The notes: generated by a model from the letters alone, not told the origin. Counted from the first letter of the stretch, positions 20,432-29,824 are shown. The stretch: DNA of 64,000 bases from JAJPHW01 sp963799065 (GCA_963799065.1 CAWCVJ010000001.1:1364001-1428000), one strand, 5' to 3'. Numbers and translations are program-made.

Positions 20432-21685
20432 TCAGATCTCGCTCCGCAGGGCGCTGACGGGATCGAATCTCACCGCTCGCCGGATCGCCGCTGCGCTGCC
20501 CGCAAAAGTCACCGCAAAAGCAACGCCCAGCACGACAGGAAGCAACACCGCCTGCACTCCGATCTGCGAGCCAAAAATGCTTCGTCCAATTTCATGAGCC
20601 AGCAGAATTCCACCGGCGAATCCCGATCCCCCGCCCGCTACAGCCAACAGAGCAGCTTCAGCGCAGAATAACGCCATGATCTTACCGCCACCCGCGCCCA
20701 GGGCTCGCATCAATCCTACTTCGCCGCGCCGCTCGAAAATTGCGCTCGCCATCGCTGACGATACCGCCAGCGCCGCCGCAAACAGGGCCGCAACTGTAAT
20801 GAATAGCATCAAGCCCTCAACGCTGGAGAGCACTTTGCCCTCGCCCTGTGCCACCTGCCGAATTGTCTCTGCATGAGAGTGCGGAATCACTTCCTGCAAT
20901 TGATAGGCAATCGACTGTGCATACGGCGAGCAGTACCAGCGGTCGTAAACCGCGGGACTCATCGACTTCGGATCGCGTCGTGCCAACGCATCCTCTGGCT
21001 TGGTGAGAGCGCTAACATAAATGCGCCGCACCGCGCCGGGTCGCCCGACGATGCCTTGCGCAACTGCCAGCGGTGCGACAATCTCGTCGTCTTCATCGCC
21101 TCCCGTAGAAAGAACTCCGGAAATGCGATGCGACTGGTCTCCTAATTCAATGGAGTCGCCGGCGCCCTTGCCCAACTTGAGGGCCAGCTTTTCGCCCAGC
21201 AATACTTCAGTCGAATCATCGAAAGGCCACGCTCCGCGCACCTTCCACCACGTGTGAGTCTTCGTAACTCCGGTGGTGAACTCATCTTTCCCAGAGGTGA
21301 TCGCCTTCGCGAAATAAGTTCCCAGCAAGGTTATGTTCTTTCCGTCGATAGTGACCGGGACTGGCAGCATGGGTGCAAAACCCAGAATGTTGTTGCGCCA
21401 GAACATGGTTTTAATCTTGGGAAGGTCGGCTTCGTTAAGATAAGCGCCGTCGCTGGGCGGTGTGAAATCCACACCGCCGACTTGCACGTCCAGCGTATCT
21501 TCCTGTGGAGTCACGATCAAATTCGCGCCGAAGCTACGCAGTTCGCGGCTGATTTTGTCTCCGATATCGGTCGCGACGGCAATCATCGCCGTCGCCACCG
21601 CTGCGCCGAGCATGATGGCCACCCCGGCAAGCAGCTTGCGCCGCTTCTGTCGCCGGAACGATTCGTAGACCAGCCGAAGAAACAT
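20432..21685 (-). CDS. FtsX-type ABC transporter permease (first permease of iron system)
   Basis: 417 residues from ATG 21685, which begins 'MFLRLVYESFRRQKRRKLL' and lies 4 nt after the FTR1 stop; a longer frame up to 21820 overlaps FTR1 and is rejected. The architecture is one N-terminal helix, a periplasmic domain and three C-terminal helices with the motif 'FERRGEVGLMRALGAGGGKI'. It probably forms a heterodimer with the next permease, driven by the ATPase-DtxR protein, and helps move iron or reductant at the periplasmic face; the precise role in P19-type systems is not settled. Confidence 0.88.
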   Translation of the reverse strand: MFLRLVYESFRRQKRRKLLAGVAIMLGAAVATAMIAVATDIGDKISRELRSFGANLIVTPQEDTLDVQVGGVDFTPPSDGAYLNEADLPKIKTMFWRNNILGFAPMLPVPVTIDGKNITLLGTYFAKAITSGKDEFTTGVTKTHTWWKVRGAWPFDDSTEVLLGEKLALKLGKGAGDSIELGDQSHRISGVLSTGGDEDDEIVAPLAVAQGIVGRPGAVRRIYVSALTKPEDALARRDPKSMSPAVYDRWYCSPYAQSIAYQLQEVIPHSHAETIRQVAQGEGKVLSSVEGLMLFITVAALFAAALAVSSAMASAIFERRGEVGLMRALGAGGGKIMALFCAEAALLAVAGGGSGFAGGILLAHEIGRSIFGSQIGVQAVLLPVVLGVAFAVTFAGSAAAIRRAVRFDPVSALRSEI

Positions 21686-21689
21686 TTCG

Positions 21690-22943
21690 TCAGGGTTGCT
21701 GCTGGAAGACTTGAGCCTTGGCCGCAATGTCGGGCTCGTGCAGAATGATCGCGTCCGCGGTTTGCAGGGACTGAATCGGAATCGGATTGCAGCCCCCCGG
21801 CGTGCCCACGGTCTGTGCATTTACCGGCGCGGCGCAATTCTTGCAGACCAATCCGTTGGGGCCCTTGAAGAATCCAGAGGGTCCACAAATTTCACAGGCA
21901 TCGAATACGGTTGCGATCTTGCCATCGGGCTTCTGGTACAGCAGGAAGCGAATTTCGGTTCCATGCTCGTCCACGGCATAACGATGAAGATCGCCGTCGG
22001 AAACCTGCGTCAACGGAATGCGGACTTCGCCATTCACAAATGTCACCATGGTAGCGGGCGAAAGTGCGCTCACGCTCTTCGTGTAAACAAACTCGCCGGT
22101 CACCAAGAGAATGAAGACAAACGCGCTGGCGTAAACGGATCCCATCCACAGTTTTTCGCGCCGCGCGGTCCATGCTGCTTTGCGCCGCAGCGCAGGAGAC
22201 TCGGGCAAGGCTGCAGGTTGCCGCCGTTTTACCTCAAAGAGAATCATCAGCCCGGCCAGCGCCAGAATCGTCACAAAGAAAAAGACTTCATTGCGCACGA
22301 TCGGCCCGATCAGCGCCATCTCGCGTTTGGACGAAGGCAGTACGCCGCTCTCCGAAAGCTCATGCAAGCCGGAGATAATCAACTGGCCAGCCACAAAGAA
22401 AAGAATCACGGTCGTGATGCGGAAGAACTTTTGCAGATTGACCCGGCTGCTGCCCTTCACAAACATCACTCCAAATAGCACCGCCACAATAACCCCTGCC
22501 AGGGTGCCCATAAAACTCAGCAACTCGGTCGAATTGAGCGAAACCGCCGAAAGAATCAGGACCGTCTCAACGCCCTCGCGCAGCACCATCAGAAAGACAA
22601 AAAGGAATATGCCGAAGCGAGAGCCTTCACTGGTCAACGCACTCAGCTTACCTTCGATCTGGCCTTTCAGCTTGCGGCCAGTCCGCATCATAAACACGAT
22701 CATGCCAACCACGAAGAAAGCCGCCGCCAGCATGATCCAGCCCTCAAATACGTCCTCGTTCCAAGTCGTGCGCGCCAGGACAACGGCTACCGCGATGCTT
22801 CCGGCAAAGGCTGCGCCCAGCGCCATAAACACAGATCTACGCAGATCGGGCCGCCCGATCTTGGTGAGATAAGCCAGTACGATGCCCACAATCAGGGCGG
22901 CTTCAACGCCCTCGCGAAGCGTAATGATGAATGCCTGCAACAT
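21690..22943 (-). CDS. FTR1-family iron permease fused to a DUF2318 Cys-rich domain
   Basis: 417 residues. The N-terminal ~240 residues are an FTR1/EfeU iron permease with two REGVE motifs (10-14 and 122-126), the REXXE iron-transfer signature, and about seven helices. A linker and one more helix (about 266-285) follow, then a C-terminal DUF2318-like domain with 'FDACEICG' (C350, C353), 'CKNC' (C367, C370) and C385. In Campylobacter jejuni the FTR1 protein (Cj1658) and the DUF2318 protein (Cj1660) are separate and work with P19; here they are fused and no P19 gene is seen. It is first gene of the operon. The ribosome site is weak. A palindrome overlaps the apparent promoter upstream. Confidence 0.88.
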   Translation of the reverse strand: MLQAFIITLREGVEAALIVGIVLAYLTKIGRPDLRRSVFMALGAAFAGSIAVAVVLARTTWNEDVFEGWIMLAAAFFVVGMIVFMMRTGRKLKGQIEGKLSALTSEGSRFGIFLFVFLMVLREGVETVLILSAVSLNSTELLSFMGTLAGVIVAVLFGVMFVKGSSRVNLQKFFRITTVILFFVAGQLIISGLHELSESGVLPSSKREMALIGPIVRNEVFFFVTILALAGLMILFEVKRRQPAALPESPALRRKAAWTARREKLWMGSVYASAFVFILLVTGEFVYTKSVSALSPATMVTFVNGEVRIPLTQVSDGDLHRYAVDEHGTEIRFLLYQKPDGKIATVFDACEICGPSGFFKGPNGLVCKNCAAPVNAQTVGTPGGCNPIPIQSLQTADAIILHEPDIAAKAQVFQQQP

Positions 22944-22985
22944 GTCAGGAAACTTTCAGAAAGCCGCCTAAATATCGGCTTTTCA

Positions 22986-23017
22986 TTAGGATACGTGCCC
23001 TAAAGTGGCCCCGTCAA
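22986..23017 (-). promoter_or_regulatory. Promoter of the iron operon with overlapping palindromic operator
   Basis: On the minus strand TTGACG (23017-23012), an 18-nt spacer and TATCCT form a sigma-70-like promoter about 45 bp before the FTR1 start. The palindrome TTAGGATACGTGCCCTAA (22986-23003, plus strand) covers the -10. Its half-sites TTAGG/CCTAA with central ACGT resemble DtxR/IdeR operators (TTAGG..CCTAA) with a spacing one base shorter. Because the operon encodes a DtxR-like domain, autoregulation by iron is a reasonable inference. Confidence 0.6.
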
Positions 23018-23079
23018 TTGCGAGGCCCACGGCCCCAGCAGCTATTACCGAATTATTACTTTAACGCGCCTATAACAAA

Positions 23080-23817
23080 CTATAGATGCTGGAGAAAGGC
23101 TTTCGCTTCCGGCAATTTAGGGAAACGCTGCTCTTCCGCCTGGAACTCCGCTGAGTGGACGCAACGCCGACTGCCGCGAAGCTTCACCGGATGTTTGAGG
23201 TGCAGCATTTCGTGATAAACGATGTACTCGACCGCCGCTCGCGGCACTCGAGGATGGTCGAATATCTTACTAATAATGATGGCGTTATGAGCCGGATCGT
23301 AGTGGCCCAAGCGGTTTCGCGCCGCAGTGGCGCTCCAGCCCAAACGCGGTCGGCCCAGCAATCCGAAGAAGAATTCGCGGTTCAACTTCTCGAAAATCTC
23401 TTCCAGATCAAAATGCCGTCCAGCAGGAGAGGAAATCCGCTTGCGGCCGCGAATCTGCCGAAACAAATGTGCCTTCGAGGAAATATGCTGGCTGGAAACA
23501 TGCTTTCGATAGCGCGTCGAATGCTCCCGCGCGATCGGCTTGCGGTACATTTTGGCCAGCAGGATATGCGCGATCGCGCGAAGCACATTCTCCGGCGCAC
23601 CCTCCAGCACATCGGACAGTCGCACGAAAAGTTTCCCATCGCGCAGGCGAATCGTGTTTTTGACGCTGGCGAAGGGGAACCACTGTACCGTCAGCGGCGG
23701 CACCGCTTTAGACGGCCGCAGCTCGCGATACATTTCCTCAAAAATGGCGACTAGAGGCTCGTTCACACCTGCGCCAGAGTAGCATGAAGTTCGTGTGATC
23801 GTGTGAGCGAAATGCAC
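23080..23817 (-). CDS. SprT/YgjP-like zinc metalloprotease domain protein
   Basis: 245 residues. The C-terminal half has H202-E-M-L-H206 and H221 ('VHSAEF'), the three zinc ligands of SprT/YgjP-like (Spartan-related) gluzincins; E203 is the catalytic base. The N-terminal ~130 residues are basic and unassigned. GTG 23817 overlaps the TAG of the upstream gene by one base, so it is translationally coupled. It is last in the uvrA-led operon. Spartan homologues degrade DNA-crosslinked proteins, so a repair role is possible, but YgjP-like proteins are poorly studied. Confidence 0.78.
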   Translation of the reverse strand: MHFAHTITRTSCYSGAGVNEPLVAIFEEMYRELRPSKAVPPLTVQWFPFASVKNTIRLRDGKLFVRLSDVLEGAPENVLRAIAHILLAKMYRKPIAREHSTRYRKHVSSQHISSKAHLFRQIRGRKRISSPAGRHFDLEEIFEKLNREFFFGLLGRPRLGWSATAARNRLGHYDPAHNAIIISKIFDHPRVPRAAVEYIVYHEMLHLKHPVKLRGSRRCVHSAEFQAEEQRFPKLPEAKAFLQHL

Positions 23818-24371
23818 TACTCATGACTCTCTGAGTTCACCTTCTTCGTTTCTTTCTTCTTATGCCTGGCCAACTCCTCTTGCTGGATCATTAGCTCGCG
23901 ATGATCTTTAGAGCTTGTTTCTAAAGTTTCAATCGAGCTCTTTAAGAGAAATTCGTACTGCGCCTCCTGTTCGGGGTGAGCTTGCGAGTCGGCCTCCAGC
24001 CCATGCAACTTGGCGACAAACTCTGAGTCCGCGGCAATCACCGCCTTCAGCGGCTTGCGAATATCGTTCTGGCGCTGCACGAAAGTGTCGATGTTGTCGT
24101 CCAGTTCGTCGTAAATATCCAGAAAACTCTGCAAGCCATCGTGAATCGCCAGGGCATGATCTGCGTTTTTTGGGTCGGTGCGCGATTTATCCAGCGCGGT
24201 TAAGCGGGCTTGGGCGAATTGAACATAAAGTTTCAGCCGGGTGTCGGGATCCTGCGCGGAGTCCCGTAACTCGGTAATTTCTAAATCACTTAATGGATCT
24301 TTCTGATGTTGCGCCCGCACACTCGACGCTATGCCTAAAGTAAGCAACGCAAGTAGGATTCGGCCCTTCAT
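23817..24371 (-). CDS. Secreted helical protein of unknown function
   Basis: 184 residues with an N-terminal signal peptide ('MKGRILLALLTLGIASSVRAQ') and a mostly charged, helical mature part rich in Asp/Glu/Lys, ending 'HKKKETKKVNSESHE'. I recognise no domain. It overlaps the upstream gene as ATGA and the downstream protease by 1 nt, so these are translated as a set. It is probably periplasmic and may act with the similar upstream protein. Confidence 0.75.
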   Translation of the reverse strand: MKGRILLALLTLGIASSVRAQHQKDPLSDLEITELRDSAQDPDTRLKLYVQFAQARLTALDKSRTDPKNADHALAIHDGLQSFLDIYDELDDNIDTFVQRQNDIRKPLKAVIAADSEFVAKLHGLEADSQAHPEQEAQYEFLLKSSIETLETSSKDHRELMIQQEELARHKKKETKKVNSESHE

Positions 24372-24799
24372 TTGCTAAAAACCTGATTGATCAACGCGCT
24401 CCGAAGATCTTCCAAATGTTCGGCCGCCTGCTGGATAGGCGCCTGTTGGTCGAAGCTCACGACCCGCTCGATATCGCGCAGCTTGGCAGCGACTTTTCGC
24501 AGCGATATCTCTGTATTCTTGATTCGTTTGCCACTGCTGATCGCGGACATTTTCGCCACATCGGAGTAACGCACAATGTCGCCGACGGCAGCGCGCGCTT
24601 GTTCGTAATTACCCGCAGCGTAGAGTTCATCAGCCGACTTCAGTTGGCGCTCGACAATCTCCATGCACAATGCCGGCCGATCTTGCACGGGCGCCAACTC
24701 CGCGCGATCTTTCAACTCCTGGACGGAGCGACCCGCAGCCACGGCCAGACTCGCGGTGGATACAAGCAGTAGCGTCGCGAGAATAAGCCGGCTGCACAT
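24368..24799 (-). CDS. Secreted helical protein of unknown function
   Basis: 143 residues with a signal peptide ('LILATLLLVSTASLAVAAG') and a helical body of short repeats ('ELYAAGNYEQARAAVGDIV', TPR-like in feel). It lies 10 nt downstream of the TPR gene and overlaps the next gene by 4 nt. No family is recognised. With its neighbour it forms a pair of small periplasmic proteins inside the uvrA operon. Confidence 0.75.
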   Translation of the reverse strand: MCSRLILATLLLVSTASLAVAAGRSVQELKDRAELAPVQDRPALCMEIVERQLKSADELYAAGNYEQARAAVGDIVRYSDVAKMSAISSGKRIKNTEISLRKVAAKLRDIERVVSFDQQAPIQQAAEHLEDLRSALINQVFSK

Positions 24800-24809
24800 T
24801 TTCCATCCA

Positions 24810-26117
24810 TCACTTCTTGGGTTCTATGGCGATCAGCCGATGCCGCGCCTGCCATTCCTGATCTGGATACTTGCCCCCCGCGAGCTCCAGAAACCTATGG
24901 TAATTCAAAGCCGCATCTTTATAGTCGCGAAGGTGATCGTAGGCGCTGGCCCGCAGAAAATACCCCGTCGGCAGGGGCGGAAGAATATGATCGCGCGCTT
25001 CTACGGCGCGAATCGCCAGCTCGTATTGGCCACCTTCGCTGGCCGCAATCGCCAAATCGCCGTACGCCTCGCCATAATCAGGCTTGAGCTGGACAGCCTG
25101 CAGCAGCGCTTGCCGCGCCTCGGCATACTTCTTCTCTTTGAGGAGACAAAAGCCCAGCCTCGCGTGTAGCTCGGCGTCATTGGGATGCTGCTGCACCAGT
25201 TGGCGATAGATCTTCTCCGCCATATCGAACTTGTTAAGATTGATGTAGGCCTGAAGCAAATCGTTCTGCACCGCCGCATCCGATGGATTTTTCTTTGCCG
25301 CCTCCTCCAACAAACTGAGCGCGTCGGTATCCTTCTTTTCCGCCTCCAGCACCCGTGCCAGTTGTAGCCGCGCCGTCGCGTCCTCGGGACGTTGTGCCAG
25401 AATCTGTCGTAGATATTTCTCAGCATACCCGAACTGCTGCGATCGCATGGCCACGTTCGCCAGTCCAGACAGAGCGTCTGCAGAAGCGGGATCCAGATCG
25501 AGCGCTTTCTGATACTCGCTCAAGGCGTCGGCAAAGTGATTTTGTTTTTCCAGTAGCATCGCAGCAGAAAGATGCGGCTCGGTGTCTTTGGGTTGCAGTC
25601 CGGCTGCCTGACGATACGCCTCCAGCGCGTCGTCCGGCCTACTCGCTTCGATCACATGCGCGAGAGATAACCACGCGCGCTCTTGACCCTCCTCGATATG
25701 GGCCGTCGGTCTGAGTGTGGTTGCCGCGCGAAGATATTTCTCGGCTTCAGGATCATTCGCTTTCGCCAGCATCAGGCCAAGGTTGAGATTTGATTCGAAC
25801 ACGTCGGGCTTCGCAGTGACCGACTGGCGATAGGCAGCGATCGAATCCTTACTGTTGCCTTCGGCGCTGTACACAAACCCGAGATCAAACCAGGCTTCGT
25901 AGTTTGTTTTGTCGGCGTCAGTAATTTTCAGGAGGATCGGCTGTGCGCTCGCGTAGTCTTTTTGCTCGATCAGATTTTCAGCGCGCTGCAACTCTTCTGC
26001 GGAAGGATCGGTTTCGGCAATTTTGCGATGGCGAACCGTTTGCGCCTTCGCTGCCCAGGGAAGGGCAAACCCCAGGGTGACTACGGTCAACGTACGAAGC
26101 CACACACGTATGGTCAT
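24810..26117 (-). CDS. Secreted tetratricopeptide-repeat protein
   Basis: 435 residues with a signal peptide ('MTIRVWLRTLTVVTLGFALPWAAKA', cleavage near A-Q-T) and about nine TPR units from residue ~40 to the end, for example 'YEAWFDLGFVYSAEGNSKDS' and 'AELHARLGFCLLKEKKYAEA'. TPRs make protein-protein scaffolds; the protein is probably periplasmic. It starts 12 nt after the uvrA stop and precedes two small secreted proteins at short spacing, so it is in the same transcript. No enzymatic domain is visible. Confidence 0.85.
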   Translation of the reverse strand: MTIRVWLRTLTVVTLGFALPWAAKAQTVRHRKIAETDPSAEELQRAENLIEQKDYASAQPILLKITDADKTNYEAWFDLGFVYSAEGNSKDSIAAYRQSVTAKPDVFESNLNLGLMLAKANDPEAEKYLRAATTLRPTAHIEEGQERAWLSLAHVIEASRPDDALEAYRQAAGLQPKDTEPHLSAAMLLEKQNHFADALSEYQKALDLDPASADALSGLANVAMRSQQFGYAEKYLRQILAQRPEDATARLQLARVLEAEKKDTDALSLLEEAAKKNPSDAAVQNDLLQAYINLNKFDMAEKIYRQLVQQHPNDAELHARLGFCLLKEKKYAEARQALLQAVQLKPDYGEAYGDLAIAASEGGQYELAIRAVEARDHILPPLPTGYFLRASAYDHLRDYKDAALNYHRFLELAGGKYPDQEWQARHRLIAIEPKK

Positions 26118-26129
26118 GACGATGACGAC

Positions 26130-29045
26130 TCAGGATACGGCAAGTCCAGCCGCCTCTAGTCCCTCCAAAATCGGCGTCAGATACTGTCCAGTATAAGAAT
26201 TTTCCAGAAGAGCAATCGCTTCCGGCGGTCCCTCGCCCACGATATAGCCGCCGCGATCGCCGCCCTCGGGGCCAAGATCGATGACCCAGTCCGCCGTCTT
26301 GATGAGTTCAAGATTATGTTCGATGACCACAATGGATCCACCCGCATCAATCAGCCGTCGGAAGGCTGCCAGCAGCTTGCTGATGTCGTCGAAGTGCAAG
26401 CCAGTTGTAGGCTCATCGAAAATGTAAAGAATTCGCCGACGCGCTCCGCTCACCGCACTCCCTCCGCGCCCCAGCTTCGGACCTGCTTGCAAGTGTGCTG
26501 CCAGCTTCATGCGTTGCGCTTCGCCGCCAGACAAAGTCGTCGCCGACTGACCCAACCGTAAATATCCGAGGCCCACTTCTTCGAGGACTCGCAACTTGTC
26601 GGCAACCTTGGGCACGCCTGCGAAGAAATGCTGCGCCTCCCTCACCGTCAAATCAAGGACTTCATGGATATTCTTGCCACGATAGCGGATGTCTAAGACC
26701 TGCGGCTTATAGCGCGCGCCGTGGCATTCATCGCAGATCAATTCGACGTCGGCAAGAAACTGCATCTGGACCGTGACCGTGCCATCGCCTTGGCAATTCT
26801 CACAACGTCCCCCGGGAACATTGAACGAGAAGTGTCCTGCCGTGAAGCCTCGCTTCTTGGCTTCTGGCTGCGCCGCAAACACTTCGCGGATGCCGTCGAA
26901 TGCCTTGATATAAGTGATCGGATTCGAACGCGGCGTGCGGCCAATCGGCGACTGATCGACTAGCACGACCTCGTCGACGAAGCCTTCGCCTTCGATTGAC
27001 TGCCACGCACCGCTCTTATCCGGAAGCGCTTCGGGCTGCTGCTTCGCCTTGGCCAGAGCCTTGTACAGAACCTCATGAAGCAGCGTCGATTTACCGGAAC
27101 CTGAGACGCCGGTCAGAGCCACCATCATCCCCAACGGGATTGTCAGATCGATGTTCTTCAAGTTATGTGCTCGCGCGCCTCGAATGGTGATCTTTTGCCG
27201 TCCCGGCTTGCGGCGCGCTGCCGGCATCGGGATGCGGAGTTGATGCGAAAGATATCTCCCAGTCAGCGAAGACGGCATGGTTTGGATTTCTTCGTAGGTT
27301 CCGACAGCGGTGACAGTCCCGCCATTCTCCCCCGCGCCCGGCCCCAAGTCCAGGATGAGATCCGACGCGCGCATGACATCGGGATCATGCTCTACGACCA
27401 GAATCGTATTCCCCAGATCGCGTAAATTCTGCAAGATGTGAATCAAACGATGAGTGTCGCGAGGATGCAATCCGATCGAGGGTTCGTCCAACACATAAAG
27501 CGTTCCGACGAGGCGTGATCCCAACGACGTCGCCAACTGGATACGTTGCGCCTCGCCGCCGGACAGAGTCGAGGACAAGCGATCCAGAGTCAGATATTCG
27601 ACGCCGACGTCATTCAGAAACCGCAAGCGCTCCTGAATTTCCTGCAACAGTTTTTCCGCAATGCCCGTCTCCTGCGCGGTCAGGGTTAATCCCGCGAAGA
27701 AGTCTTGCGCCTCTTCAATCGTCATGCTGGTCACTTCACAAATGTTCTTACCGTTGATCTTGACTTGACGAGCGTCCTGCCGTAGCCGAGTTCCATGACA
27801 TTCTGGGCAACGCGAATAGCCGCGATAGCGGCTGAGAAACACGCGGACATGCAGCTTGTATTTCTTGCGCTCTAGATAGTTGAAGAATCCGCGGACACCA
27901 GGAAACTTTCCGCTACCTTCCAGAATAAGTTCGCGCTGCTCCTCCGTGAGATGCGCCCAGGGCACGTCAAGAGGGATTCCGTTTTGTTTGGCGACGCGCT
28001 TCATCTCCGCCCCCAGCGGTTTGTATTTCGGCTTCGTCCAGGGTTCGATGGGGCTTTCGCTGATTGTCTTACTCGCGTCCGGCACCACCAGATTCATGTC
28101 GAAGTCGATCGTGTTCCCGAAACCCTGGCAGCGGGGACAGGCGCCATAAGGATTGTTAAAGGAGAACAGCCTCGGCTCAGGCTCCTCGTAGCGGGTGAAG
28201 TCATTCTTGCATTCGAAACGCTGGGAGAATCGCAGCCGTCGGGGCGCCGTCTGATCACCCTCACGCGGAACAGTTTCGAAAATCACCTCCCCGGACTCGC
28301 GATAGCCGCTTTCAATCGCGTCTACGATTCGTGCTCTGCCATCCGGGGAAACCACGAGTCGGTCGACAAGCATATAAACTGGCCGGGTAAAATCTACATC
28401 GAGCAGCGACTCAGGCGTCGAAAATTCAAAAATCCGGCCGTCCTGATAAAGTCGGTTGAATCCGCGTTGGCGAAGGTCGAACAGACGAGTCCGCATCGCG
28501 TCGGAAATCGTAGCCACGGCCTCGGACTTTTTCTTACGGCCTTTTTTAGGCGTTTCGGGTGCGGCAGATAGAGTCTGAAGAGGGAAGAGCACATGCAATC
28601 GCGTGCCTTCGCCGAGAGCGAGAACTGCGTCGGTGACTTCGTCGACCGTATCCTTCTTTACTTCGACGCCGCACTTGGCGCAGTAAGTTCGTCCGATTCG
28701 CGCGAAGAGCAATCGCAGATAGTCGTAAATCTCCGTTGCCGTCCCCACAGTCGATCTCGGATTTCGCGTACTGTTTTTCTGCCGGATAGCTACTGCGGGC
28801 GCAATGCCGTCAATCGAGTCGGCGTCCGGCTTTTCGATGCGCTCCAGAAACTGTCGTGCATAAGCGGACAGGGATTCAACATAGCGGCGCTGTCCTTCGG
28901 CGTAAATCGTGTCGAAGGCGAGCGATGATTTACCCGATCCCGAAACGCCCGTGACTACGGTCATCGCGTTGTGCGGAATTTCGAAGTCGATATTCTTGAG
29001 GTTGTGAACGCGTGCGCCGCGCACCACAATGCTGTCGCTTGACAT
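26130..29045 (-). CDS. uvrA: UvrABC excision repair, subunit A
   Basis: 971 residues, a normal length. Two ABC ATPase halves are seen, each with Walker A (GVSGSGKSSL near residue 34, GVSGSGKST in the second half), two signature motifs (LSGGEAQR), and zinc-finger cysteines ('CAKCGV', 'CPECHG', 'CENCQGDG', 'CDECHG'). It starts 'MSSDSIVVRGARVHNLKNID'. It recognises bulky DNA lesions and loads UvrB. It is first gene of an operon that continues through TPR, two secreted proteins and a SprT-like protease with gaps of 12 bp or less. Confidence 0.98.
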   Translation of the reverse strand: MSSDSIVVRGARVHNLKNIDFEIPHNAMTVVTGVSGSGKSSLAFDTIYAEGQRRYVESLSAYARQFLERIEKPDADSIDGIAPAVAIRQKNSTRNPRSTVGTATEIYDYLRLLFARIGRTYCAKCGVEVKKDTVDEVTDAVLALGEGTRLHVLFPLQTLSAAPETPKKGRKKKSEAVATISDAMRTRLFDLRQRGFNRLYQDGRIFEFSTPESLLDVDFTRPVYMLVDRLVVSPDGRARIVDAIESGYRESGEVIFETVPREGDQTAPRRLRFSQRFECKNDFTRYEEPEPRLFSFNNPYGACPRCQGFGNTIDFDMNLVVPDASKTISESPIEPWTKPKYKPLGAEMKRVAKQNGIPLDVPWAHLTEEQRELILEGSGKFPGVRGFFNYLERKKYKLHVRVFLSRYRGYSRCPECHGTRLRQDARQVKINGKNICEVTSMTIEEAQDFFAGLTLTAQETGIAEKLLQEIQERLRFLNDVGVEYLTLDRLSSTLSGGEAQRIQLATSLGSRLVGTLYVLDEPSIGLHPRDTHRLIHILQNLRDLGNTILVVEHDPDVMRASDLILDLGPGAGENGGTVTAVGTYEEIQTMPSSLTGRYLSHQLRIPMPAARRKPGRQKITIRGARAHNLKNIDLTIPLGMMVALTGVSGSGKSTLLHEVLYKALAKAKQQPEALPDKSGAWQSIEGEGFVDEVVLVDQSPIGRTPRSNPITYIKAFDGIREVFAAQPEAKKRGFTAGHFSFNVPGGRCENCQGDGTVTVQMQFLADVELICDECHGARYKPQVLDIRYRGKNIHEVLDLTVREAQHFFAGVPKVADKLRVLEEVGLGYLRLGQSATTLSGGEAQRMKLAAHLQAGPKLGRGGSAVSGARRRILYIFDEPTTGLHFDDISKLLAAFRRLIDAGGSIVVIEHNLELIKTADWVIDLGPEGGDRGGYIVGEGPPEAIALLENSYTGQYLTPILEGLEAAGLAVS

Positions 29046-29251
29046 CGCTCAGGGCACCCGCCCCAGCGCCGCATCTGGGCCGAAGGACGGCCAAATCCGC
29101 GCCGCCCGCCCATCAGGCAGCGTCCAGAGGGCGATAGGTAATCTTCTATTATAAGGGAGCGTGGGTGTTGAGATAAACCGCACTCGGTGCTTGGTGGTGC
29201 GGCTGTTCTTGCGGGGACGTAGCGTGCTCTAACCGAAATTTCACGGCAACA

Positions 29252-29824
29252 CTACTTCGCCAGCCCTCTTTCATAAGACTTTGGCAATGCTTTCTTGAAA
29301 TTCTCTGACTGGCCTCGGGCGATGCTCAGCGTCTTCCAGTCCTTGTACCGTAAGTGCTTGGCCAGGAACACGATCTGACCGGTATGGTATGCGTAATGCG
29401 CCATTTGCCGATTGATCGCCTGAATCACGGTGTGGGGTTCACCTCGAATACGAACCGTGCTCATGGTGTCTTCTGGCATGAGCGCCTGGATTGCGCCAAA
29501 GACTCGCCCCCAACCGTCTTCCCACCAACCCATCACATCGGGACGGCGAGTCTCGGGTCCAATCTCAAATTCCGCATCGCGATCACGATCCGGCTTTTCC
29601 CCATCGCTCGTTAGAAAATCCGTGAAGCGCGACTTCATATTCCCCGCCATGTGCTTCACAATCGCCGCAATGGAGTTACTTTCGGCGTCCAACGTGACAA
29701 ACAGCTCTTCATCATTCAGTTGTGCCATGGCCCTGTCTGCGAGGCTCTTCTGTCCGTGCATCAGGCGCAAGGATTCTTGCAGGTAGTGTGATCCGAGCTC
29801 GCTCATATCAACTCCATCAGACAT
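29252..29824 (-). CDS. DUF1572/DinB-like protein
   Basis: 190 residues, helical, with His at positions fitting the DinB/YfiT four-helix metal-binding fold: 'AIVKHMAGNMKSRFTDFL', and 'QMAHYAYHTGQIVFLAKH' near the C-terminus. This matches DUF1572. These proteins are metal-dependent and some are thiol (bacillithiol-type) transferases; the substrate is not known here. The start overlaps the stop of the upstream membrane gene, so they are co-translated. Confidence 0.85.
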   Translation of the reverse strand: MSDGVDMSELGSHYLQESLRLMHGQKSLADRAMAQLNDEELFVTLDAESNSIAAIVKHMAGNMKSRFTDFLTSDGEKPDRDRDAEFEIGPETRRPDVMGWWEDGWGRVFGAIQALMPEDTMSTVRIRGEPHTVIQAINRQMAHYAYHTGQIVFLAKHLRYKDWKTLSIARGQSENFKKALPKSYERGLAK

